From assembly GCA_001584585.1 (NCBI GenBank), contig LSYV01000088.1, positions 59,254 to 108,858 of the forward strand: 49,605 nt of DNA. The letters are read 5' to 3'. Under the pieces are notes generated by a model. That model saw only the letters and a program-made list of their open reading frames with translations. It did no database searches and was not told the origin of the DNA. The first letter of the stretch is position 1, and each line of letters begins with the position of its first letter. Source of the stretch: Gonium pectorale (Eukaryota > Chlorophyta > Chlorophyceae > Chlamydomonadales > Volvocaceae). Shown piece by piece: positions 35,701-45,397 of the stretch. Both the position numbers and the translations under genes were made by a program.

Positions 35701-38700
35701 GCGAAGCAGACGAGCAGCAGGCGGCGGAGCGGGCGAGCGCTGACGGGACGGGCAGTGAGGACGGAGAAGCAGGGGTGGGGCCCGGCCCTGACGGCTGTGA
35801 GCAAGTGGCCGGACAGTCGGAGCCTTGTAGTGCGGAGCGCCGCCGGCGCAACCGCTGGGGTGCACCGCCGCCCGTCGTGGTGCCATCTGGCTCGGCGGCC
35901 GCCGCAGCGGCAGCGGCCGGCGCGGGCTCGCCCGGGTCGCTTGACCTGTCGTACGCTAAGGGCCTGGCGGCACACCTGTCCTCGCACGGCTCGCTGCAGG
36001 AGGTGGTGCCCGACGTGGCCGTCATGGGCGCAGCGGGAGCCAAGGCGGCGGCAGCGCAGATGAACGCGCAGGGCGCCGCTGGCCAGCAGCAACAACGTGG
36101 TCCTGGCCGCCGCTCCCGGTCACCAGGCACGGAGGGGCGCGGCCGAGAGCGCGGCTCCGGCGAGGGCCTAAGCGGAGCCTCACCAAATGGGGCCGCGGCT
36201 GCACGTCGTGTCAGCACGGGCTCGGGCCCTAGCGCTCGCACCTCTCGATCACGGTCACGGGAGCGAGACCGAGACACCCGGGAACGTGAGAGGGACCACG
36301 AGCGGGATCGCGAGCGTGAACATGTGCGCGACCGATGGTCCCCACACCGGGAGCGGGAGCGGGAGCGGGACTGGGAGCGGGAACGGCGCCGTAACAGCCG
36401 CTCGCCGCGCCGAAGAGGCAGCAGGAGCAGGAGCCGGTCGCCTGTGAGGGACTGGCGGAGCAGCGGAGGCGGCAGGCGTGACCGGGAACGCGACCGTGAC
36501 TACGACTATGCGGGGCGAGATCGGGAGCGAGAACGGGAACGGGACCGCTACGGGGAGCGGGAACGGGAACGGGACCGTGATCGCGACCGTTATGCGGACC
36601 GGGAGCGGGAACGGGACCGCTACCCGGCGCGCTCTCGGGATCACGAGCGCGAAAGGGAGCGGGAGCGCGACTACAACCGGCGCGGCGGGGAGCGCTACGA
36701 GAAGGGGTCAGACACGTACAGAAGCCGAGAATACGGACGCCTGCCGGAGCGCAATCGCGACTCGCGGGATGGCAGGCCTGACCCGCGAGACCGCGACCGT
36801 GGTGAATCGGCTGCACGGCCCAGCTCGGAGCAGCAGCCGTCTCAGCAGCAGCAGCATCGCGATCGTCGGCCAGGCGGCGCTGCTGCTCCAGCAGTCGGGG
36901 AGGAGGCACGAAGTGGAGCGCTGCGGAGGGGCATGTCGGAGGTGGTGGAGTCCGAATCTGCGGGCAGCTACCCACGCAAGCGGCCCAATTGCGGATCAAG
37001 CCTGCCGCGAGGTCAGGGCAGCCCCAACTCGGGGTCAGACATGGATCTGGACGACTCGGAGATGGAGGGGCCCCGACAGACAAGGCCGGCGGGGCCGCCA
37101 CCGCAGGCGCCGCCCTTCAATGCCGTTGGCGCGCCCCGGCCACCCGCTGGCCCATCCGCCACCGACGGCCCGGCAACCGCTGGTGGCGGCACTGCTGCTT
37201 CAGTGGCGGGGTCCACGCGCCAGTTCGGCAGGGGCTTGGCCTCCCAGGCCACTGCTGCATTCCCGGCGTGCATCGCCCCAAGCCCGCCCTCAAGCGGCGC
37301 TCACAGCCCTGGCCCGGGCCTGGCCGGTCGCGGGGCGTCGCCTAAACCCGCGTCTGCTCCAGGCCGGCCCCAGTCACATTTGCAGGCGGCATCGCACCGT
37401 GCTCCCTCTCCGGCCGTTGGGCCGCCCGCTGCCGATCAGCATCGTGCCATCCATCCGGCTGGCGGCCGGCCGCCGTCGCGACCTCCGGCCCTGCAGGACA
37501 AGGCGGAGCGCGCCCTTGCAAAGCTGCAGCAGGACCGCAGCAGGGCGCAGCAGAGCCAGCAGCAGGCGGCGCCCAGGGCAGGCGCCGTAGCGGGCGCCGA
37601 TGGCCGCAAGCCGCCTCACGGCCCTGCAAGACCCGGCCGCTCAGAGGGCAGGGACGCTAGGGAGGCGTCTGCACCGCCGGGAGGTGGCAGTGCAAGCGGC
37701 CAGGTTGGCGGCGGTGCGACGGGGGCAGGGTCTGGCGGCGGCGTGCTCTACGACGCGGAGGCCGTACACGACCCTCCCGGGTACGTGCGTTCTGGCGACG
37801 ACGCCCCGCTTTCTGCGGGCATGGAGCCCGACCTTCTGGGCTTTATGGCGCTGTCCATGATACAGGTGGGTGGGGCGGGTGCAATCATTCGTCCGTGGGG
37901 TCGTTGAGCGATTATCATTAGCGCATGGATTTCAAGATGCGGGTGGGGGCGCAGAAAGCTGCACCGTCGGCAACTGGGTGTTTGCATAAGGGGAAGTGCG
38001 CATCCCACATGCGTGCCGCTATACTGCGGGCAAATGCGTGGTCCGGTAGGAAACCCGGGAGGGGCACACACAACGCACGCACTGTAGGGATGATGGCCAG
38101 GGGCAAGGTCACCTCAGTTTGGAATGTCGGTTTAGGTCTAGTTCCGGTGCCCCATGCAAGAACGTTGTCAAGAGGTGCATGTTGTTGGTCCTAGTCCCTT
38201 GTACGGAAGGGTTAGTTCCATTCATAAGGCTGGGCCTTTCTGTTCGAAATGCAGTTAGGACACCGCTGCACATGTACCTAGGACTTCACTCTCTGCTCAG
38301 GACTTCGCTCTCTGTCCCCGGCTTTTTCTTCCTTGGCACTCTCGCCGCTCCTCTCCTGCCTTACACCACACCCGCTGCCCCTTCACCCTCCTGTCCGCGC
38401 CTTCCGACCCATCCCCCTCGTCCTCTGCAGTTCTCGTCTGCCTACATGGTTGAGTCGCCCCGCTCCCTGTTCAACAAGGCGCACATCAAGGCGCTCGCGG
38501 ATGAGGGTCGCACTATGCGCCGAAAGGCAGACAGCGCGCGCGAGGCCAACGGCAACCGCTGGACGCCCGTCTACCTCACGCTGTACCTGCAGGTGCGTCC
38601 CCGGACCGGAATAGACCTAATGTGGGGACATGTGGGGACGGGGGGGGCGTCTTGGGCTTCCGGCGCCTGCGCGAGCCCGCGTTGTCCTGCCCTCCCTGCG

Positions 38701-40109
38701 CCTCGCGTCGCGGGACCAGTCGCCGTGGAGTGCGAGGAGTTTGCTCCAGCTGTTACTGCAATGTGACACGATTTGTAAATCGGCATGCATGGGGACGCTG
38801 ACGTGGAGGACTCTGTCCACTTTGTTTCCCGCTGTCGGTCGCAGAGCGCGCTCAAGAGCATGGAGAGCGCGTACGGCCACGAGCAGGTGGGCGCCGAGCG
38901 GGAGGCGGGCATCCGGAGCTCGTCGGAGCTGCTGGTGTCCGCTGCGCAGGTGCTGTCGATGGTCAGCCACGAGGCGAACCGCCTGGCCAGCGCGCAGCAC
39001 AAGAGCCAGGTGGCGGCAGGAGCAGGTGCTGGCGGAGGCGGGGGCACAGCGCCTGACGGGACTCCCGGCGCCGCGGGCAGGAGCGCTGCGCAGCGCGCGG
39101 CCGGTGCGGGCGGGCAGACGCCCCCTGCGAAGTCGGGCGGAGGCGGGTCCGCCACCCCGCCTCCGATGTGGCTCCATGGCACTCCCACGGCCGGCGGGCG
39201 CACGCCGCCCCCGGGAGCTGCCGGCGGAGGTGCCACGCCACTGGGCCCGCTGGCAGCTGCCGTTGCCGCCGCGTCATTGGGAGGTCCGGCTCCTGCCTCT
39301 GAGCTGCTGGTTCTTGAGGCCATCCGGCTGCTGGCGCTTAAGCTGACCGCCATCTGCCGCACGCGCTGGCTGCTGCTCAATCAGGAGGCTCTCAGCGCCG
39401 CCATCAAGCACCACGAGCCCTCGCCGCCTGCGGCAGGGGCTGCAGGGCCGGCACAGGGCGGCGGTGCTGGTGCGGCGGGTTGCGCCGGCGGCGACGATGG
39501 TGGGGCCGGAGGGCGGCGTACGTCCCCTGCTGCCGCCGCCGACAGCGCGTCATCCACGCTGGAGGCGGCGGCGCTGTCTGCGTCAACCTACACCGCCAGC
39601 ATACAGCAGATGGCGGAGAGCGTTCAGGTGGGGGCGGTGGCTGACCACAACATTGGAAGCCGGGCGTTGTCACGGCCGCAATCTGTGTGTAGCTCGCCTG
39701 GCACTCGCTGCTCGCGTGCGCGCTGGTGCCGTCATGCGTCGTGCTGTACATCCCGTTCGCGCCCACGGTCGCCATTGCAGTGACTGTGTCCAATGGCTGG
39801 TTCCCGTTGAGGTCAAGTGCCTGCACGGTACCGCCCGCTGCCGGCCACGCGCCTGCGATCCTCCATCAAGCTGGCGCCCACACACCCTTAATCCCCTAGG
39901 CATTCACGGTCGCAGCGGAGACGTGGCGCCGCGCCGCGTCGGAGGCTCGCACCTTCAACCTGGCCGTCTCGGCGTCGGGCGTGGAGCCAGCGGCCGTGGT
40001 GGCCGCTGCGCGCATCGGCGCCCTGGGCTACGAGGGCGGCGTGTGGGACCTGATGGGCTCCGTCAACCTGGCGCGCAAGGCGCTCGACTCCATCACCGGC
40101 ATGCTGTGA
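32789..40109 (+). CDS. Arg/Asp/Glu-rich nuclear protein with AF4/FMR2-type C-terminal homology domain
   Basis: Exons 32789-32845, 33057-33272, 33349-35205, 35442-37865, 38431-38592, 38845-39627 and 39900-40109 give 1,902 aa in one frame, stop TGA 40107-40109. Residues about 190-900 are low-complexity Pro/Ala/Gly/Glu. Residues about 930-1180 are dense in RER, RDR and RS dipeptides (SRSRSRERDRDTRERERD), like splicing or transcription scaffolds. The last three exons form the only clear fold: FNKAHIKALADEGRTMRRKA, YLTLYLQSALKSMESAYGHE, SSELLVSAAQVLSMVSHEAN, ELLVLEAIRLLALKLTAICR, and a final helix NLARKALDSITGML. This matches the C-terminal helical domain of plant CW-type zinc-finger proteins, which is related to AF4/FMR2 elongation scaffolds. 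No CW finger is visible. Exon 2-3 borders (33272/33349) are the weakest. Function in transcription elongation is inference. Confidence 0.72.
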
Positions 40110-40468
40110 GCCCGTGGTGGGGATGTCGGGCTGCTCTCATTGTAATGGCGACGCGCCTGCGACGACGGGCCCGGGCAGGGCAGCGCGAGTGCGGGGCAGC
40201 CATGGGCGGGGCTGGCGCGGGGCCAGCCCCTGGCGCCGTGCGCCCAGTAGCATCCCCCAGATGAAATCGGTGCATTCCGCACGTTGAACGCAGGAAGTGT
40301 GTGGTAGGGGGCTCGCCAGCGGCAGGGCGGGCCGTTAGTGTTGCCGCTGCATGCGGGTTTGCGGGTAGCATGTGCAGGTCGGACAGGTTGAAGGCCCAGC
40401 TGCACCGGCGAAGGGCCTGTGCGGGTGCTTGTCTTCAAGCAAAGGGCCAGTGCTAGCCTAATCCTAGT

Positions 40469-40473
40469 TGTAA
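40469..40473 (+). terminator. Candidate TGTAA polyadenylation signal of the AF4-like gene
   Basis: TGTAA 360 bases after the stop. Another TGTAA at 40141-40145 lies only 32 bases after the stop and is less likely to be used. Confidence 0.5.
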
Positions 40474-42234
40474 AGGTATCTTGGCGCCAGGTGTCTAGGG
40501 TGACTATTGTTGCATTCAGCAGCAGCGGTGGCTTTGGGCAGGTATTTGTGCCGCGTCTATGAACTCGGGCCGGGGGCCATGAGACGAACGATGCCGTTGT
40601 GGTTATCGGCGCAGTTATAAGGTGCGGGTTCCGTAATGAAATTTATACACTGTGTTTCGCCCCACACCGATATGTGGGATGACTGTGCACTGAGGTGAGT
40701 GTTGACATTATTTTACTGAAGTTGGACGGTAAGGCGCTGCCCAGCGTAGCCCGCATATTGCCTCCTGACTTGCGCACAGGGGCGCCTGCGCGTGAGTGCT
40801 CCCGCAATCACCGGACGTTACCAGCATCGACACGATTCCGGTCAGCACCCGCGGTGTGAGCCTTGCCTACAAGGGCCGTGTAAAGCTGATCCTACATGGG
40901 GTTCAGGGGCCTTCTCTATCATCTCGCAGGACTGCGCCCGGGGCTGCATGCTTTCTGGGCCACGCTGCATGCCATGGCGGTGGAACGAAAGCTGCTATCA
41001 GTTGGGCCCGTGCTCCAACCGGATCCTCCTGTACGTGCAGAACCGCAGAACATGGCCGGGCAGGCTACGGTGGGTTGTCCGCAGCTCAGCCGGCCGGCAG
41101 GCCCTCGTTGGAGTTTGGGTGGGGAAGTAGGAAGCTGCAAGCTAGGATCACTACCATGAGTAGGTCTGCCCAGGGCATTCTCCTGCTGGGCCCTGGCATG
41201 GCGGCGCGCTCTGACTAGCTAGCGGACATGGCTGCTTCTGGACTCCAGTTGCGTGCTGGGTGCGGACCAAGCTGCCAAGCCCAGGGGAACTTAGCACATG
41301 GGCATGCCTGCAAAAAAAGAAACGGAAACAACCTGCCAGTTTGGCATGCACAATCCATACAATCCATGACAGGCCCAGTATGCCGGCCGGGCACCAGTGC
41401 GTGGGGGAATGAACCGCGCCAAACTGCCAGCCAGCTTAGCCTGCACCGCCAGCCTGTCTGCAACCCGGCATGCATCATGGCGCAGTGTTTTGTTTTGGTA
41501 ACGCGCTGCGCTTGAACCCTTCTTCCGGCCAGTCGTCAAAACCGTCCAATGCTACCAATGCACGGGACCTGGACGTCAGCCACCTGCGAAGCCTACCCCC
41601 GCCTACCCATCCAGGCACGGCAGTACGAACGCAGCCACAGCGCAATGGGATTGCGAGTCGACCTCCGCGACACGAGCTAATTGCTTTGCTCAGCTGCCCC
41701 ACCTAGATATGGACCTTTCAAATGCAGGCAAGCCGCTACGATACCTGGCTGCGCACCGAGAGGCAGCCTCATCTATACGTACACATGCTAAGAGGGGCTG
41801 GCGCCTGCCGTATACACTGAATCTTCCACTAAATTTAGCAAAGCGCTGGCACTGGCAAGGTATGCTAAACCTTGGTAACCTCGCCCAAAACGGCCAAACA
41901 CAGGGCGTGTCCAGCACTGGCACAACACGGACACGCTGTTACGATTTCTGCACGCCGTACGCCAACCGCTCGCCGCTGTAGAGGCCCCGCGACTGTGGCC
42001 CGCCCAGCGGGGGCCACTCAGTCCTGGCTGCTGCACTGCCATCTGTATCCAAAATTCTTCTTGAGCTGAGACGGCGCCATCTGAGGAGGCAAGGCGCCAG
42101 GGAAAGGCAGCTCGCATCTTTGGGTCCGTGCAGGTGCCACACACGCGACGCTTCCCTCGCATCAGCACGGCGAGTCCTCGCACCGACCACGATGTCAAAT
42201 GCGCTGCAGGCAAGGAATGGGAACACAAAAAACG

Positions 42235-42322
42235 AGAACCAGAAACGGGGAAGGCAGCCTCTACGGACATACACACCCGAGGGTGTGATGTTTCCAGCAG
42301 GGCGCCGAGTACAGGGCATGGC
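42235..42322 (-). repeat. Dispersed repeat, minus-strand 88-bp copy
   Basis: Reverse complement equals 30082-30169 except one base (C for A in the ACATCACAACC block). It lies 233 bases downstream of the last SAND-gene exon on that gene's strand. Confidence 0.9.
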
Positions 42323-42554
42323 GGGCGAGGTATACGAGCAGACGCCCCCCCCCCGCTGTGTTACCAGAATAGTGACCTGACGAACACGCTACGAGTGGGA
42401 AGCTGCCGCTACACACTGCATATAGCGCAGGGGAGGGGCACAGCGGCCGCCTGCGGACTCCACAACGCACGCACGTCGGGTGACCGTGCCTGCTATGCAC
42501 AGGAGCGGCTCAGCAGCGCCGCGCCCCGCACGGTGCAGCTGGACCGGCGCTCAC

Positions 42555-43432
42555 CTCGACCCTGCGGTCCTCGTTCTCCTCGTCCTCCTCTCCCGCCACC
42601 GGGAAGACCAGCCGCAGGTGGTCCTCGCACCTCAGCTTTGGAACGCCCGGCGGCTGCTGCCTCCCGCCCAGGCGGAAGCCCACAACGTGCTCCACAAAGC
42701 GCGCGGGCGTCCAGTAGCCGCGCCGCTGGCTGTACGTGCTCGCCCGCCCCCGCCCTCTGTCAGCTGCCCCGGCCTCCTGCACGCGGCTGGTAGAAGCATT
42801 GACTCAGCAATTCATCGATATTCGAACCACGTGCAGAACTGGTTCGGTACACACATAGCTGCTGTGGTGATGCATTGTAACTAACTCGATGCACCAGGGT
42901 GCACCCTGTTAGGGGTGTTACCGGCCTTGCTCCCCACCAGCCCGGGACACTCAACGTGCAGGACAAGCACGGCGAGCACGAGGGCCACGCGGGGCGCCGC
43001 ACCTGCAGCTTCTTGCACTCCTCGCAGCCGCACTCAACCTTGTGCAGCTGCACCAGGTACCTCGACTTGGGCCACCCGGGGTACTTGCGGACGCGCGCCT
43101 CCAGCACCTGCATGTAGACCAACGCACCAGCAGCGCCTTGAAGCTCTGTTGACGGGCTGGAAAGGGCTTGGCTGACGGCTGTGGTTATTTACGTAAGATA
43201 CCCTCCCTCTAGAACCTCCCCAAGATGAGAGAGCTGCCACAGGACACGCCCATGAAGCGCGTGCAGCAGGAGACTCCCAATCCAGCTGGGGGTTAGGGAT
43301 TGGCGGAGCAGCCGTGCCGCTGTTCAGCTTGGTGCCCAGGCGGGAGAGAGGGTTGCGCGCACCTCGGGCAGCTCCACGGGCACCTGGCAAGCCAACGACG
43401 GGCAGCGGTAAACGTACACAGACGAGGTTCAT
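42555..43432 (-). CDS. SAND-like domain protein, possibly VARL/RegA-like (3' end not found)
   Basis: Possible DNA-binding regulator. Exons 43432-43418 (ATG start, 15 nt), 43383-43363 (21 nt), 43107-43003 and 42776-42555 all begin and end in phase 0 with good GT-AG sites. The fragment is 121 aa and still open at the last donor. It reads MNLVC-VPVELPE-VLEARVRKYPGWPKSRYLVQ, then VECGCEECKK, an Arg/Gly loop, then YWTPARFVEHVVGF and LRCEDHLRLVFPV. The order of a Cys-x-Cys-x-x-Cys strand followed by a TP-x-x-F-x-x-H helix is that of SAND-type domains, including plant ULTRAPETALA and the volvocine VARL family (RegA, RLS1). The classical KDWK motif is not visible. The start was chosen because an in-frame TAA lies just upstream with no acceptor between. 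It may continue left of 42555, or be truncated. Confidence 0.55.
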
Positions 43433-44691
43433 GTTGTCGCGCACGAAGACCCCACCCCACGCAGGGGTTTACAAGCTTGCAGCCCAGGCAGAGTGGGGCG
43501 GCGCAGAACAATGGCCCGGCATTCGTCGCCGGGAATACCTGCAATTACCTGGGAGCGGCGCCTCAAGTCGCTGTCGCCTGTCGAAGTGTTAATCATTTTA
43601 TTCACTGGGCTCGACGGATTACACAGCTTATTCTGCAACCTGTCGGGGTGCACTCGTTTACTAAGGTTGGCGCCATGATGGATGTCGCGCGGCGTCACGG
43701 AGAGTTCTGCCTACAAAGGCACCTCTACATCTCACCACTGAATGTATGATGCGTGGGCACTGAGAATGCTTCCTGTCTTTGTCGCGCCAATTGACACTGC
43801 TGCCCCGAAAGGAGGGCGCAGCTTAGTGTGCACCTCGCAACCTACATGCATTGCGCGTAGCTTGCGGCGTGTGGTACGGAATCGGAACCGCCGTGTCCGT
43901 TCCACTCCCTAGTTGCTACCCGTGTATCCCGCACAGCCCGCACGTAAGGCAGCATCGGCCCCGCAATCGTACAGTTGCCAGCTGTCCGTGAAGGCGCTTG
44001 CAACAGCTGTGTCGTCGTACAGGATCCGAATGCTTTCGCACCACATGGGGCGGCTCGTACGTTATGACAGGATCGGAGCCAGCTAGCCTACTTGGCCTGA
44101 CCCGCTCTACCTCCCCGATAGCCCCCCGCCCTCCATGCTCAGGTGCCGATAGTATGCAGACAAAGCACGCTGATAAATACACTGGCGCACGTATGTTCTG
44201 GTCGATGTACACTTTCAAGTGCGGGATGCCCCTCGCCGAAATAAGCCGGGAGGACCAAGAGCACGACGTCAAAGTGTTACATGCGCAATCGAAACCCCGG
44301 GAAACCAAGCACCTAGCGCCTCACAGACAGAGTCGCCCTCGTGGGCCAGAACGTCATTCACCGGACTATTACGCATCCGCTGAGCGGGCGCGCGCCTGCC
44401 AGCAGCGCCAGCGCCAACTGCTTAACAAAACCCGCCAGATTTCCAAGCTCTATTCCCAGCCCTTAAACACCGGCGCGGCCACAACAGGTGCCGCACTACT
44501 AGGTACGTCCTTGGGCTGGCGACGTCCATGGCCCTGCAACCTGCCTCCCTGCCAGGCACAGGAGCGTGCGTGCATGAATACCCGATCCAGTCGGCTGTCC
44601 CCGGATGCTCAGGAAAGAGCCCAATCCAATAGAGTCAGTCACACCAGCCACTCGGGCGTACGGCTAACCCGTGCCAAACCCAGGCCGCCAT
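43433..44691. other. Intergenic: upstream of the SAND-like gene and 3' flank of SmE
   Basis: No supported gene. A minus-strand TGTAA (TTACA at 44277-44281), about 410 bases past the SmE stop, is a plausible poly(A) signal. A plus-strand ORF at 43998-44714 has no recognised domain and overlaps the SmE end, so it was not called. Confidence 0.55.
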
Positions 44692-44955
44692 CTATCGCCC
44701 CGTCGTTTGTATGAGCGTGATGTTATCACCCTTGAGCAGAATCCTGCCAAGCGCCTTCCGCGTCTTTCGCTTCATAGAGACCTCCTCAGCGTCGTCCAGC
44801 ACCAGGTTCATGTACTCGTCGAAGCCGATGATCCTCCCCTCCACGCGCAGGTCGGCCTGGTCGTAAAGCCAAATCTGAACCTTTTGTTTGCTCTGGAGGA
44901 ACCGGAACATCAGGTTGATGGGCTGGGTCATAATTTTCTGGACTTTGGTCGCCAT
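44692..44955 (-). CDS. SNRPE: Small nuclear ribonucleoprotein E (SmE)
   Basis: Core Sm-ring protein that binds the Sm site of spliceosomal U1, U2, U4 and U5 snRNAs together with SmD1, D2, D3, B, F and G. An 87-residue protein starting [20 protein letters not shown]. The Sm1 motif runs through [30 protein letters not shown], and Sm2 is [14 protein letters not shown]. Length and sequence match SmE from animals and plants closely. A start seven codons upstream is in frame, but MATKV fits the family. The coding sequence is one uninterrupted exon and noticeably less GC-rich than its neighbours, unusual in this intron-dense window. It is head-to-head with the nephrocystin-1 gene. Confidence 0.97.
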   Translation of the reverse strand: MATKVQKIMTQPINLMFRFLQSKQKVQIWLYDQADLRVEGRIIGFDEYMNLVLDDAEEVSMKRKTRKALGRILLKGDNITLIQTTGR

Positions 44956-45397
44956 CCTTGCTGTGGTTCCGCTCAAAACGGCCGACGGCCAGAAGCTTGC
45001 AGTGGTAACAGGGTCAATAGAGCAGGGAGCTAGTTTGCCTGGTCTGGAGGAGCGGCGGCCTTCCGGGAGTTTGGTCTTTGCAATGTTGGGGTAATGGAAC
45101 GCAGCCTTAGCAACTGAATGAATAGTGTGTCCCCAAGGGGCCCTCTCTTCGCGAAAAGGTACGGTAGGATCCGCGCGGTTTCAACGCCTAGTCCTTCTCT
45201 CGTCTGGGTCCCAGACGAAGATGCTTCTTGAGCCGCATCTGGTGCTTTTGTCACGGACAGGGACAAGGTGGAGCCAAACGCAGCTGCTGACGACTGCGCG
45301 CCCGCGGGCGCCTCAGTCTCCACATGCCCGTGCTCCTTACTTAGCAATGGTAGTTGTTGCTTGCCTATAGAGGGTTGAGAACGGGCCTGCGGTAACC
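44956..45397. promoter_or_regulatory. Divergent upstream region, SmE (-) and nephrocystin-1 (+)
   Basis: 442 bases lie between the two start codons and must contain both promoters and 5' UTRs unless either gene has an unseen leader exon. No motif can be named with confidence. Confidence 0.5.

Larger units (their letters stand above)
40110..42554. other. Gene-poor 2.4 kb with one dispersed-repeat copy
   Basis: Holds the 3' UTR of the AF4-like gene up to about 40490, then lower-GC sequence without recognised exons on either strand. If the SAND-like gene continues past 42555, its missing 3' exons should be here; I could not identify them. Confidence 0.5.

Noticed and set aside
43217..43296. Plus-strand exon-like peptide KMRELPQDTPMKRVQQETPN
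   Set aside because: Looks protein-like but stops at once, has no partner exons, and lies within an intron of the minus-strand SAND-like gene.
43998..44714. 238-codon plus-strand ORF
   Set aside because: No domain; it runs antisense into the SmE 3' region and end, which is certain.
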